NCBI GenBank assembly: GCA_016866575.1
Contig: VGMA01000016.1
Coordinates: 1 to 17,334, forward strand
From: Chlamydiota bacterium
Lineage (GTDB): Bacteria; Chlamydiota; Chlamydiia; Chlamydiales; VGMA01
DNA length: 17,334 bases
Direction: 5' to 3'
Shown here: positions 7,265 to 14,184 of the stretch, one piece after another
How the letters are laid out: the number at the start of each line of letters is the position of its first letter
Position numbering within the stretch: position 1 is the stretch's first letter
Translations under genes and position numbers: made by a program
Notes under the pieces: generated by a model
Databases searched by the model: none
What the model was told of the DNA's origin: nothing
What the model saw: only the letters and a program-made list of their open reading frames with translations

Positions 7265-8194
7265 ATGTCCGCTCCAATCAATGTAGCTGAAAACGGCTTA
7301 GTTAATGGCTGGGAAGGCTTTACCAATTTTTTCGCAGAAGATATTCCAGTATTTTTTACGCAGACTGTACCAAACGCATTTGAGCAAGGATGGAATTCCG
7401 TATCTCAGTGGGTTGATGAATTTGTAAAACCATTTTTCGAATCTTGTCACGAATGGTTCAGTGATAATGCTGTATGGATCTGGCCAGCTGCGATCGCCTT
7501 TGTTGCAGGCGCAGCTCTTGTATCTGCTATTGCTATTTCAATTTTCTACTGCTGCAGGCCTTTAGCTGATGACGAATCAGAGACTGCATCTAATGCATCT
7601 CATAGATCCGGCTCATCTAGAGATTCTAATGCATCTCATGTTTCTAGTGCATCTAATGCATCTCATGTTTCTAATGCATCTCATGCATCTCATGTTTCTA
7701 ATGCATCTATTGCATCTCATGTTTCTGCACCCGGTAGCGTTGTAAATCAGCAAAATCCGATTTTCGCAAAAAAAGCGAACGATGAGCTCGATATGATGTC
7801 ATCTTTGATGCAAAGTAATTTTTCAACTCAAATCGGAAATCATTTTGCAACTAATACAGCACTTCCACCCCCTGTAATTTCGCCATCAATTCAGCCCATG
7901 GCTAGAACTGATTCACTAACAAATGCCATGGATCATGAAATGACAGCGCCAAGGACTTCTAGAAGAAAACGTAATGATGAAACTGTTTCAGCAACCGATA
8001 CCATGAATGATGGAATACAACCATTATTATCAACAAAGACGTCTAAAAGAAAAGTTGACACTGCAACTGCTGCACAAATACCAACTGCACCACCAGTAAA
8101 ATTGTCATCCAGTACCGATAATCTGCATGACTTAATACCATCCGTTGTTCAATCAACTGTTGTCAATATTTTATGTGATGATTCACAGGTGTAA
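7265..8194 (+). CDS. Single-pass membrane protein with Ser-Asn-Ala-Ser-His repeats
   Basis: I do not recognise this 309-residue protein. Residues 1-69 are rich in Trp and Phe and look amphipathic, with no signal peptide. Residues 70-95 are one strong membrane span (WIWPAAIAFVAGAALVSAIA...), ended by CCRP. Residues 109-154 are a low-complexity tract built on the unit SNASHVS, and the remaining 155 residues are polar and Ser/Thr-rich, with two RRKR/KRK-type basic clusters (about 233-236 and 262-264). The start is secure: AGGAGG four bases upstream and a strong promoter with a possible operator. A hairpin terminator follows. One hydrophobic span plus a long polar tail and tight promoter control would suit a protein placed in a host-derived membrane, but it lacks the paired spans of a classical Inc protein, so that is only an inference. 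Confidence 0.75.
   Translation: MSAPINVAENGLVNGWEGFTNFFAEDIPVFFTQTVPNAFEQGWNSVSQWVDEFVKPFFESCHEWFSDNAVWIWPAAIAFVAGAALVSAIAISIFYCCRPLADDESETASNASHRSGSSRDSNASHVSSASNASHVSNASHASHVSNASIASHVSAPGSVVNQQNPIFAKKANDELDMMSSLMQSNFSTQIGNHFATNTALPPPVISPSIQPMARTDSLTNAMDHEMTAPRTSRRKRNDETVSATDTMNDGIQPLLSTKTSKRKVDTATAAQIPTAPPVKLSSSTDNLHDLIPSVVQSTVVNILCDDSQV
7589..7726 (+). repeat. In-frame tandem repeat, unit about TCTAATGCATCTCATGTT
   Basis: The tract encodes residues 109-154 of the membrane protein. It is built from variants of TCTAATGCATCTCATGTT and its 9-base half TCTAATGCA / TCTCATGTT, all in multiples of three, so gain or loss of a unit keeps the frame. Adjacent copies near 7645-7720 are almost identical, which suggests recent slippage or recombination. 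Confidence 0.85.
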
Positions 8195-8204
8195 TATTAT
8201 TTTG

Positions 8205-8240
8205 AAAACGGCAAAGCTAGTCTAGCTATGCCGTTTTTCT
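8205..8240. terminator. Bidirectional hairpin terminator between convergent genes
   Basis: AAAACGGCA (8205-8213) pairs with TGCCGTTTT (8229-8237), and the interior AGCTAG/CTAGCT (8215-8220 and 8222-8227) is itself complementary. On the plus strand the stem ends in TTTTTCT. On the minus strand it ends in TTTTC. The stop codon and last few codons of the minus-strand pyrophosphorylase gene lie inside the hairpin. Confidence 0.8.
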
Positions 8241-10384
8241 AATTTGATTGCATACGAAGGGTCAATTTCATAGCGCCATAACTCCCTAGCTTCATGAATG
8301 GGAGTTTTTTTGCATTCAAGCTCTCCTTGATCATTTTCATAGATCTCAAATCGGTAGTTGCTTGGAACTTTAAAATGGTGTGAAGATTGAAATACTACAT
8401 TTTTTGCTATGAATTCTGCGTTTTCCCCTAGCTCAATTACAACACTTTCCTCTCGCTTCCAGTGATTTTTCCAAAATTTAGGGTGCACTTGTTTTATCAG
8501 CCCCTTATTTTGGATTTTCACATGATGGAGTTGACATTTTCCTGTCCTATTAGAATAGATCAGTTCTTGATCTTGATTAAAATGACCCATTACGTTTGAA
8601 GTTGTGATGATAAGCGATCCACGTACATCGAGATCTTCAATATCAATATCAGCTATTTCTAATTGCACTTCTGCGCCTTCATGCAAAATCCCTTTTCTTA
8701 TTTTCTGCCCTATCACATCATAAATCGGCCCTAATGCAGGGTGATAGAAAAATAAAAAAGAAGGTCCATTTTCCATGAATGTTTTTAAATCAATGAGCTT
8801 AGGTATTGCAAATTGACAGTAATTTTCTAGCAAATCCTTAGCATTTGCCAAAATATCCATATAACATGCTTCCGGGGTCTCTATTTGCTCTTCAATTTTT
8901 GTAAAACTTTTTTTGATAGCAGAAAGGGTTTTTCTTCTGGAATTAACGGTAATATAAGCTTTGAGTGTCTCTTGCGTTTTTTTATCTATTGGTTTTTGAT
9001 CAAACTGTTCAAAGGAGTCTGCAATATTTTGCATGGTTGACTCCAATCTCGCCATGTTGATCTTCTTGCCAAGCACCTCTATGGGTTTATAGTTGATCAA
9101 AAGGCCAGGAAAAGGGGTCATGTCGACAGCTTTTGTTAAAGGCTCAAGCTTCATAAGAAGCATATTCGTATTTGCAGGGAATTTACCCCCTTGCTTGATA
9201 AGATCTTCTGTTTTCATGTCGCAATATTCAATATTGCTTAAGGCTACTTTTGACATTCGCCCTTTGATGATTTTTTTGATGACATTCATCCCCTCCTTTG
9301 TGCCGGGCAATCTATCACAAGAGGCAAATCCGAATTCTTTGTTGTGTAGATATCCAAATCCTATAAATGCTAAAAGACCGTTATCCGTTGCCGCTACAGG
9401 GTTATTGACTTGCCTAAAAAACAGGTAATCTCTTCCTAGATCTTCGATCCAACGGTATCCCCCTTTTTGTTTGGCTAAATGGAGAAGAGCTCCATGGCCG
9501 TTAGGTTTACAGATCAAATTGAGAGGATGTGCTATTACCCACTTTCCTAATTCGTCACAGGCCGGAACAAGAGGCTGCGTTATGAAGAAAAAACCACTTT
9601 TTTTTCTTCCAAACCATTTTCTTTGATTGCAGATGAGCCGGACGTAATTATGGTTGTCTTTTTCTCTTGAGGTCATTAACAAAATAGGAGTATGCACTTG
9701 CTCGTTATGGATTTTAAATCCAAGATATTCACGAGCCGCTAAATCTCTCATCATCCCTTCAAGAAGAGTTCTGCCTAAAAATTTAAGACGCGCAGCAGGT
9801 AGTCCATTCCCTTTTTCATCTCTAAGATTGAGCCGATCTCCAGCTCCTCCTACAGGATAACATTCCGCCAAACGCTTTTGCTCTATGATTGCATGAACAA
9901 CTGCTTTTCTTACACTTTCATCATTTTTCGATAAATCAATGAGCGCTGGAGCTTCATAAGAAGTTTGCTCCTCTTTTTGCTCACCTTTTTCATTACTTAG
10001 CATCAGTTCAAGCATCATTTTTTGGTAGCCGACGATACCACCCATTTGGCGATAAAATGATTCTACTTGCCAAAGGTCACTTAGCAAATAACTCAATCTT
10101 GCGCTTCTATCGATTAGCTGATCTATTTGCTCAAAGATGTGCTCTTGACCTATGAGAATGACTGCAGAAAAAATGAATTTTTTTTCTATGGGCATGGGCT
10201 CTATCAAAGAAGCTATTAGCGGATGCTCAGCTAAATAAATCTTAACTTGAGGATATGCTTCTATAATAAGCTTTTTATGCTCATAAGAAAAACTGCTCTT
10301 AAGTTTTTCCGTTAACTCAGAGAGAAAATTATACTCTTCTTCTAAAACTTCCTTCCAGCGAGGATCGGTCTTCTTAATACCCAT
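8222..10384 (-). CDS. UDP-glucose pyrophosphorylase-like protein, chloroplast UGP3 type
   Basis: This 720-residue protein has the nucleotide-sugar pyrophosphorylase core: GGAGDRL (residues 179-185) is the glycine-rich NTP loop, followed by LPAARLKFLGRTLLEG (195-210), LLMTS (235-239), KPNGHGAL (293-300, usual form KPGGHG) and RQVNNPVAATD (324-334). An N-terminal helical extension of about 170 residues precedes the core and a long C-terminal region follows. The pattern is closer to what I remember of Arabidopsis UGP3, which supplies UDP-glucose for sulfolipid synthesis in chloroplasts, than to GalU or the common eukaryotic UGPase. The likely reaction is UTP plus glucose-1-phosphate to UDP-glucose, though the sugar cannot be fixed from sequence. 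The start is firm (AGGAGG before ATG 10384). It is divergent from the SWIB gene, lies between prfB and SWIB, and is absent there in the Chlamydia order I recall. Confidence 0.78.
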   Translation of the reverse strand: MGIKKTDPRWKEVLEEEYNFLSELTEKLKSSFSYEHKKLIIEAYPQVKIYLAEHPLIASLIEPMPIEKKFIFSAVILIGQEHIFEQIDQLIDRSARLSYLLSDLWQVESFYRQMGGIVGYQKMMLELMLSNEKGEQKEEQTSYEAPALIDLSKNDESVRKAVVHAIIEQKRLAECYPVGGAGDRLNLRDEKGNGLPAARLKFLGRTLLEGMMRDLAAREYLGFKIHNEQVHTPILLMTSREKDNHNYVRLICNQRKWFGRKKSGFFFITQPLVPACDELGKWVIAHPLNLICKPNGHGALLHLAKQKGGYRWIEDLGRDYLFFRQVNNPVAATDNGLLAFIGFGYLHNKEFGFASCDRLPGTKEGMNVIKKIIKGRMSKVALSNIEYCDMKTEDLIKQGGKFPANTNMLLMKLEPLTKAVDMTPFPGLLINYKPIEVLGKKINMARLESTMQNIADSFEQFDQKPIDKKTQETLKAYITVNSRRKTLSAIKKSFTKIEEQIETPEACYMDILANAKDLLENYCQFAIPKLIDLKTFMENGPSFLFFYHPALGPIYDVIGQKIRKGILHEGAEVQLEIADIDIEDLDVRGSLIITTSNVMGHFNQDQELIYSNRTGKCQLHHVKIQNKGLIKQVHPKFWKNHWKREESVVIELGENAEFIAKNVVFQSSHHFKVPSNYRFEIYENDQGELECKKTPIHEARELWRYEIDPSYAIKLEKRHS

Positions 10385-10426
10385 ATTCCTCCTTCTACCG
10401 AAAAAGTAATTTTTTAACGAATTATT

Positions 10427-10455
10427 TTGACTAGAATTGAGAAGAAAGATACAAG
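10427..10455 (+). promoter_or_regulatory. Promoter of the SWIB gene
   Basis: TTGACT (10427-10432) and TACAAG (10450-10455) are separated by 17 bases. The -35 box is one mismatch from consensus and the -10 box two. Transcription would start near 10462, giving a leader of about 28 bases. The divergent pyrophosphorylase gene must have its promoter in the same 105-base gap, but I see no clear one. Confidence 0.5.
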
Positions 10456-10489
10456 AAATGTTTTAGAAGACCATCAACAGGAGTCAAAA

Positions 10490-10885
10490 ATGGCCAAAAC
10501 TACCGCCAAAACCAAACCTAAGAGCGCTAAGACAGCTAAGCCTGCCGCTAAAAAAGTGGTTGCTAAAGCTGTTAAGCCAAAAGTTGTAAAACCAAAAGTT
10601 GTCAAAGCTAAAGTCGAAAAGCCTAAAACAGCAAGAAAGCCTAACGCTGCATTCATGAAAGAAAAGAAAATCAGTGATGCATTAGCTGCCATTGTAGGCA
10701 AAGGGCCAATGCCACGCACAGAAATTACAAAAAAGCTTTGGGCATACATCAAAAAGAATAAGCTCCAAGATCCAAAAGCCCCAAGAAATATCGTTCCTGA
10801 TGACAAATTGAAACAAGTCATCGGATCAAAAACCATCGACATGTTCAAAATGACAGCTCTTGTCAATAAACACGTCCTTGATTGA
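10490..10885 (+). CDS. SWIB/MDM2-domain protein with histone H1-like N-terminal tail
   Basis: This 131-residue protein has two parts. Residues 1-50 are almost wholly Lys, Ala, Pro, Val and Thr, with repeats such as KPKVVKPKVVKAKVEKPK, like the tails of histone H1 and chlamydial Hc proteins. Residues 53-131 are a SWIB domain (DALAAIVGKGPMPRTEITKK... KLQDP... NIVPDDKLKQVIG... IDMFKMTALVNKHVL), a fold otherwise typical of eukaryotic chromatin-remodelling complexes and found in chlamydiae. The classical Chlamydia protein (CT460, from memory about 86 residues) is essentially the SWIB domain with only a short N-terminus, so the tail here is an addition. The ATG at 10490 is chosen because CAGGAG lies about 6 bases upstream; a TTG at 10427 in frame is part of the promoter. 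It is probably a nucleoid-associated DNA-binding protein. Confidence 0.9.
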   Translation: MAKTTAKTKPKSAKTAKPAAKKVVAKAVKPKVVKPKVVKAKVEKPKTARKPNAAFMKEKKISDALAAIVGKGPMPRTEITKKLWAYIKKNKLQDPKAPRNIVPDDKLKQVIGSKTIDMFKMTALVNKHVLD

Positions 10886-10894
10886 CGACTTCAC

Positions 10895-10920
10895 GTAGGG
10901 GACGCTATACTGTCCCCTAC
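10895..10920 (+). promoter_or_regulatory. 9-bp hairpin directly before truA
   Basis: GTAGGGGAC (10895-10903) and GTCCCCTAC (10912-10920) are perfectly complementary with an 8-base loop, ending two bases before the truA ATG (10922). There is no T run after it, so it is not a standard terminator. The left arm holds the only Shine-Dalgarno-like sequence (AGGGGA), which would be masked when the hairpin forms. Confidence 0.55.
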
Positions 10921-10921
10921 T

Positions 10922-11671
10922 ATGACACGCTTCAAACTCAAAATATCTTACGATGGCACACGCTTTGGGGGCTGGCAAATCCAACCTAATGCAATCTCTA
11001 TCCAAGAAGAAATAGAAAAAGTCTTATATACTTTATACCAAAAAAAAATTCCTGTAACAGGATCAGGCCGCACTGATGCAAAAGTGCACGCGCTAGGCCA
11101 AATAGCACATATCGATCTTGAGATTTACCCCAAATCCCTTGATCGATTATTGAAAAGCCTAAACCAGCTTTTACCGAAAGATATTCGCGTTCTTCATATA
11201 GAAGAAACTGCGCCAGATTTTCACGCCAGATTTTCTGCTAAAGGGAAAACTTACCGCTACCATTTTTCACTCCTTCCTTGCAAAGACCCTTTTCGCCGCT
11301 TGTACTGTTATTATCACTTTCAGCCTACATCGCTAGAAAAAATCAAAGGAGCATTAGACTGGTTTTCCGGAACAAGAGATTTTCGTTCATTTGCCAACGA
11401 ATGCCATAAAGGCTCTGCAGCATCTAGCCCAATCAAAACACTGCAGCCAATCAAATTGCTCGAAATTGAAGAAGGATACTACGCTTTTGAGTTCACTGGT
11501 TCTGGCTTTTTATACAAAATGGTACGCAATATTACAGGGACACTTTTTGAAATCGGCGCTCAAAAACTGAATAAAACCGATGTCGATGAAATCTTCTTAA
11601 AATTGGATCGAAAATTTGCACCAAAAACAGCTCCTCCTCATGGACTTTTCCTTGTTGACGTATACTATTAA
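10922..11671 (+). CDS. truA: tRNA pseudouridine38-40 synthase
   Basis: This 249-residue protein is the usual length for TruA, which converts uridines 38, 39 and 40 of the tRNA anticodon arm to pseudouridine. The N-terminal KISYDGTRFGGWQ is typical, the catalytic Asp lies at residue 52 in GSGRTDAKVHA, and the RFSAKGKTYRY and FEFTGSGFLYKMVRNITG motifs follow. The ATG at 10922 fits the family start, but no free ribosome binding site lies just before it: the only AGGGGA is sequestered in a 9-bp hairpin 18 bases upstream, so translation may be structure-controlled or coupled to the SWIB gene, which ends 36 bases earlier. The tRNA-Leu promoter lies inside the last codons of this gene. In Chlamydia truA (CT463) also follows SWIB at short range, as I remember it. 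Confidence 0.95.
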   Translation: MTRFKLKISYDGTRFGGWQIQPNAISIQEEIEKVLYTLYQKKIPVTGSGRTDAKVHALGQIAHIDLEIYPKSLDRLLKSLNQLLPKDIRVLHIEETAPDFHARFSAKGKTYRYHFSLLPCKDPFRRLYCYYHFQPTSLEKIKGALDWFSGTRDFRSFANECHKGSAASSPIKTLQPIKLLEIEEGYYAFEFTGSGFLYKMVRNITGTLFEIGAQKLNKTDVDEIFLKLDRKFAPKTAPPHGLFLVDVYY

Positions 11672-11683
11672 TTCTTATACAAT
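11655..11683 (+). promoter_or_regulatory. Promoter of tRNA-Leu, overlapping the end of truA
   Basis: TTGACG (11655-11660) and TACAAT (11678-11683) are separated by 17 bases, each box one mismatch from consensus. Transcription would begin about 11690, just before the tRNA 5' end at 11694. The -35 box lies within the last truA codons. Confidence 0.7.
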
Positions 11684-11693
11684 CTTACAGCAT

Positions 11694-11776
11694 GCCGATG
11701 TGGCGGAATGGTAGACGCGGCAGATTCAAAATCTGTTTTTAGCGATAAAGTGTTGGTTCGAGTCCAATCATCGGCA
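11694..11776 (+). tRNA. tRNA-Leu, anticodon CAA
   Basis: The 83-base gene folds as a class II tRNA. The acceptor stem is GCCGATG (11694-11700) with CATCGGC (11769-11775) and discriminator A at 11776. The anticodon arm is GCAGA/TCTGT with loop TTCAAAA, so the anticodon is CAA and the codon UUG. A long variable arm of the leucine type precedes the T arm GTTGG-TTCGAGT-CCAAT. CCA is not encoded. The HAD gene starts 22 bases downstream without a visible terminator, so the two may share a transcript. Confidence 0.95.
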
Positions 11777-11798
11777 AAATTTCTCAAAGACGTGAAAA

Positions 11799-12539
11799 AT
11801 GACAGAGGCAACAGACTCAGCTTCTCTTCCAACTAAGGGCGCTGATTTTGCGCGAGCTGTCAGTAATATTTCTGATCTCACTCTTCACTACGAGCTTCTT
11901 TGTTTTGATTTTGATGGTCTTTTAGTAAACACAGAAGAGCTCCATTTCTTAGCGTATAAAAAAATGCTAGCAACCTATGCGTGTCATTTACCTTGGGATT
12001 TTGCCACCTATTGCACTTATGCCCACGCAAACAGGTATGCGCTTAGAGATGCTGTATTTGCGATGTTTTCTCACTTGTCGACGTATGATTGGGATATGCT
12101 TCGAGAAGAAAAGCAGCGCTTTTACGAGCAAATGATTATCGATGGCAGTATCCAACTCATGCCAGGAGTTCAAGAGCTTTTGACATTTTTACTAACTAGC
12201 TCTTTAAAGTACTGTGTTGTGACGAATTCTCCAAATAATCATCTAGAAATCATCAAGGAGAAAATTCCTTTATTACAAACCATCGATTTATGGATCGGAA
12301 GGGACAATTATCGTAATCCTAAGCCCCATCCTGACCCTTACCTTTCAGCGATTCAAGCATTTGCTTTTGTTCCTTTGAATAAAGTAATTGCTTTTGAAGA
12401 TTCCTTAAAAGGGGCGCAATCTGCTCTCAAAGCTAATCTTCAAGTGATTTTTGTCGGCCCTAAGGATCATCCTCATATTCAAGAACTTCCAAAAGACCGC
12501 TTTTTTCATCTCGTTTCTATTCAAGAGCTTTTTGCTTAA
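11799..12539 (+). CDS. HAD-superfamily phosphatase (subfamily IA)
   Basis: This 246-residue protein has all four HAD motifs in order: CFDFDGLLVNTE with nucleophile Asp37 and Asp39, VTNS (141-144), the Lys of NPKPHPDP (175), and AFEDSLKGAQSA with Glu200/Asp201. The helical cap between motifs I and II marks it as the phosphoglycolate phosphatase / beta-phosphoglucomutase group; the true substrate cannot be read. The first 30 residues before the core (MTEATDSASLPTKGAD...) are unusual and low in secondary structure, and no strong ribosome binding site precedes the ATG at 11799, so the start is moderately uncertain. The position after truA matches CT464 of Chlamydia from memory. It may be read through from the tRNA-Leu promoter. 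Confidence 0.88.
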   Translation: MTEATDSASLPTKGADFARAVSNISDLTLHYELLCFDFDGLLVNTEELHFLAYKKMLATYACHLPWDFATYCTYAHANRYALRDAVFAMFSHLSTYDWDMLREEKQRFYEQMIIDGSIQLMPGVQELLTFLLTSSLKYCVVTNSPNNHLEIIKEKIPLLQTIDLWIGRDNYRNPKPHPDPYLSAIQAFAFVPLNKVIAFEDSLKGAQSALKANLQVIFVGPKDHPHIQELPKDRFFHLVSIQELFA

Positions 12540-12591
12540 AACCTCAACCATCTATTAATTAATTAACTAGAATGAAGCATACTACTATGTA

Positions 12592-12620
12592 TTGAATTTT
12601 TAAATTAAAAATGTTATAAT
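12592..12620 (+). promoter_or_regulatory. Strong promoter of the acidic hypothetical protein gene
   Basis: TTGAAT (12592-12597) and a perfect TATAAT (12615-12620) are separated by 17 bases. Transcription would begin near 12627. The leader contains AT-rich inverted sequence and ends in GAGGTG, 5 bases before the ATG at 12656. Confidence 0.75.
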
Positions 12621-12655
12621 AATTATTATATATTTTTAATAATTGAGGTGTGCTA

Positions 12656-13309
12656 ATGAATAACGTTAATAACCACTCTCAAGCTTCTTCTGAATTAACC
12701 CTAGAAACATACAACCCAAAATCAGACCCAAATATTTCACAAACTATTCGCAATACTGCAAATAAATTAAATCATTTACAAAAAGATGCGCTAGAAAACA
12801 TTTCATTAAATTTGATGAAACTAGCAAGAATGAAAGAATCTCATGAAAAAACCTCTATCGTAGAGTGTTCTCAAATTACTGAGTTAATGAGTTATGCTGA
12901 TGAGAAAATTAGAAACGAGAGCAATTCTAAAGTAAAAAGCCGCCTAGAAGGGATCGCTAACATCTTTGAGCCCTCTTCACTAGAACTCAGCATCTCATCG
13001 GATAAAACTTCCCTTCCTGCAGATTCTATAGATGAAGAAGAAGAGCTGTATGAAGATGATTTTGAGCCTATTGAATCCGATGATGAAGAAGTTGAAGCCA
13101 TGAGCTTATATGGATCTGATACACTAAAAAATGAAGCATCGCTCCCTTCTTTACCAAGCATTTCCACAAACAAGAAAAGCAATAGCAGCACTTCTTCAAC
13201 AAAATCCTCTAACCCACAACTGCCAGCTATTCATGACAAATATTCACCTAAGGCCATAAAAGGGAAGCCAAACACGTTAGAATCAGTAAAGCTGCCTAAA
13301 CTATTCTAA
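12656..13309 (+). CDS. Acidic, serine-rich hypothetical protein
   Basis: I do not recognise this 217-residue protein. Residues 1-105 are polar with predicted helices (around 27-60 and 70-100). Residues 124-148 are strongly acidic (DSIDEEEELYEDDFEP, then SDDEEVEA). Residues 160-190 are Ser/Thr-rich with KKS and STSSTKSS runs, and the C-terminus is basic (KAIKGKP... KLPKLF). It has no signal peptide or membrane span. The ATG at 12656 is chosen over an in-frame GTG at 12650 that forms part of the GAGGTG ribosome binding site. It has its own strong promoter. A soluble, low-complexity, Asn/Ser-rich protein without a family could be a type III secretion substrate in this kind of organism; the sequence alone does not show that. 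Confidence 0.72.
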   Translation: MNNVNNHSQASSELTLETYNPKSDPNISQTIRNTANKLNHLQKDALENISLNLMKLARMKESHEKTSIVECSQITELMSYADEKIRNESNSKVKSRLEGIANIFEPSSLELSISSDKTSLPADSIDEEEELYEDDFEPIESDDEEVEAMSLYGSDTLKNEASLPSLPSISTNKKSNSSTSSTKSSNPQLPAIHDKYSPKAIKGKPNTLESVKLPKLF

Positions 13310-13328
13310 GCCTAAATTTAGACTTTTT
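13308..13328 (+). terminator. Possible weak terminator between convergent genes
   Basis: AAG-C-CTAAATTTAG-A-CTT (13308-13325) can form a short AU-rich hairpin with one internal mismatch, followed by TTT. It overlaps the stop codon of the acidic protein gene, and the convergent gene ends at 13327. It is the only candidate in the 17-base gap. Confidence 0.35.
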
Positions 13329-14139
13329 AGTAGCGCATGTAGCCGTTATTGGCTTTTTGCCACGAATATTCTACCTTCTCCTCCCCTTGCCGATCGAATT
13401 TTAAATCGATGGTAATGTAAGGGTGGGAGAAGGCGTTATCTAGATCATTTGAAATTTTGTAGTGGTTGATCCGAATAGAGATTTCTTTGTTGGACCAAAT
13501 CGGATACTCTATCCCATTTTTCTCTTTTATCGATTTTTGGAACTGCTGGTAACTTTTCTCATCTTCTTTATAAAAACTGATGAGCTGGCTAATAACTGTC
13601 TCTGGCTCATTTTCCATCCCCTCTACATAGAAGTCTACTTCAGCACCTATTTGATGCTTGGAGCTGGCATTGGCTTTTGTGTGATTACAAAAACGGTTAT
13701 GTATAGGGCATCGATATCCGGATGTGATGATTACCCGCTTGTGATTGATTCCTTGCACATGATTGAGCAATTTAATGAGTGTTTCATAGATAAACTCTTC
13801 CCCCTCTTTGACAGGAAGACTATGCGATCCTAATCCTTCACAGTCGACAAGAATTTCTTCTAAACCGTCGCTATTAAGCACTTTTCTCTCAAGATGACTG
13901 CTGCTGCCTCGGCAACGAAACGACTCTTTGGTGATTTTAGTGAAGCTCCCTACATATCTTTCTTCCCAAGGATACTTCTCTCTTTCTTTTTTCCTTGGCA
14001 TAGTACTAGCAAAATAGCGTTCGTTGGATAGACGGACGATAGGGTCTTTTACCTCGTTGGCTTTGCGTATTTTAGCTTGCTGCGCCTTTTCTAATCCTGA
14101 GCAACTTGTAAATAATAGGGTATAGATGATCCATTTCAT
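13327..14139 (-). CDS. M15-type peptidase-like lipoprotein
   Basis: This 270-residue protein starts MKWIIYTLLFTSC, a short signal sequence whose Cys13 is a likely lipidation site, although Phe at -3 departs from the usual lipobox. Residues 137-175 hold ITSGYRCPIHN and SSKHQIGAEVDF, the SxHxxGxxxD zinc-binding pattern of D-Ala-D-Ala carboxypeptidase and endolysin families (His162, Asp169). His239 in SHPYITIDL is a possible third ligand. It would then trim peptide cross-links of peptidoglycan in the periplasm, but a catalytic Glu/His near the C-terminus is not obvious, so activity is uncertain. The ATG at 14139 is preferred because the signal sequence begins there; an in-frame ATG at 14157 adds six residues. 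It is divergent from the sigma-54 activator gene and may share control with it. Confidence 0.75.
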   Translation of the reverse strand: MKWIIYTLLFTSCSGLEKAQQAKIRKANEVKDPIVRLSNERYFASTMPRKKEREKYPWEERYVGSFTKITKESFRCRGSSSHLERKVLNSDGLEEILVDCEGLGSHSLPVKEGEEFIYETLIKLLNHVQGINHKRVIITSGYRCPIHNRFCNHTKANASSKHQIGAEVDFYVEGMENEPETVISQLISFYKEDEKSYQQFQKSIKEKNGIEYPIWSNKEISIRINHYKISNDLDNAFSHPYITIDLKFDRQGEEKVEYSWQKANNGYMRY

Positions 14140-14184
14140 ACATGAATATTGTACCATTTCTTGAAAAAAATCCTAGAACTAGCT

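Noticed and set aside
7589..7726. Repeat tract as a CRISPR array
   Set aside because: The units are 9-18 bases, contiguous, in frame within a coding region and without unique spacers.
10474..10866. Minus-strand open frame of 130 codons over the SWIB gene
   Set aside because: It is an antisense shadow of a lysine/alanine-rich coding region; the plus strand gives a clear SWIB domain with a ribosome binding site.
10895..10920. Hairpin before truA as an ordinary Rho-independent terminator
   Set aside because: It has no T run after the stem and ends two bases before a start codon, so it is recorded as a regulatory hairpin instead.
12892..13191. Minus-strand Ser-rich open frame of 99 codons
   Set aside because: It mirrors the acidic and serine-rich codons of the plus-strand gene, which has the promoter and ribosome binding site.
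13462..13833. Plus-strand open frame of 123 codons opposite the M15 gene
   Set aside because: The minus strand carries the zinc-binding motif and a lipoprotein signal; the plus-strand product has no recognisable feature.
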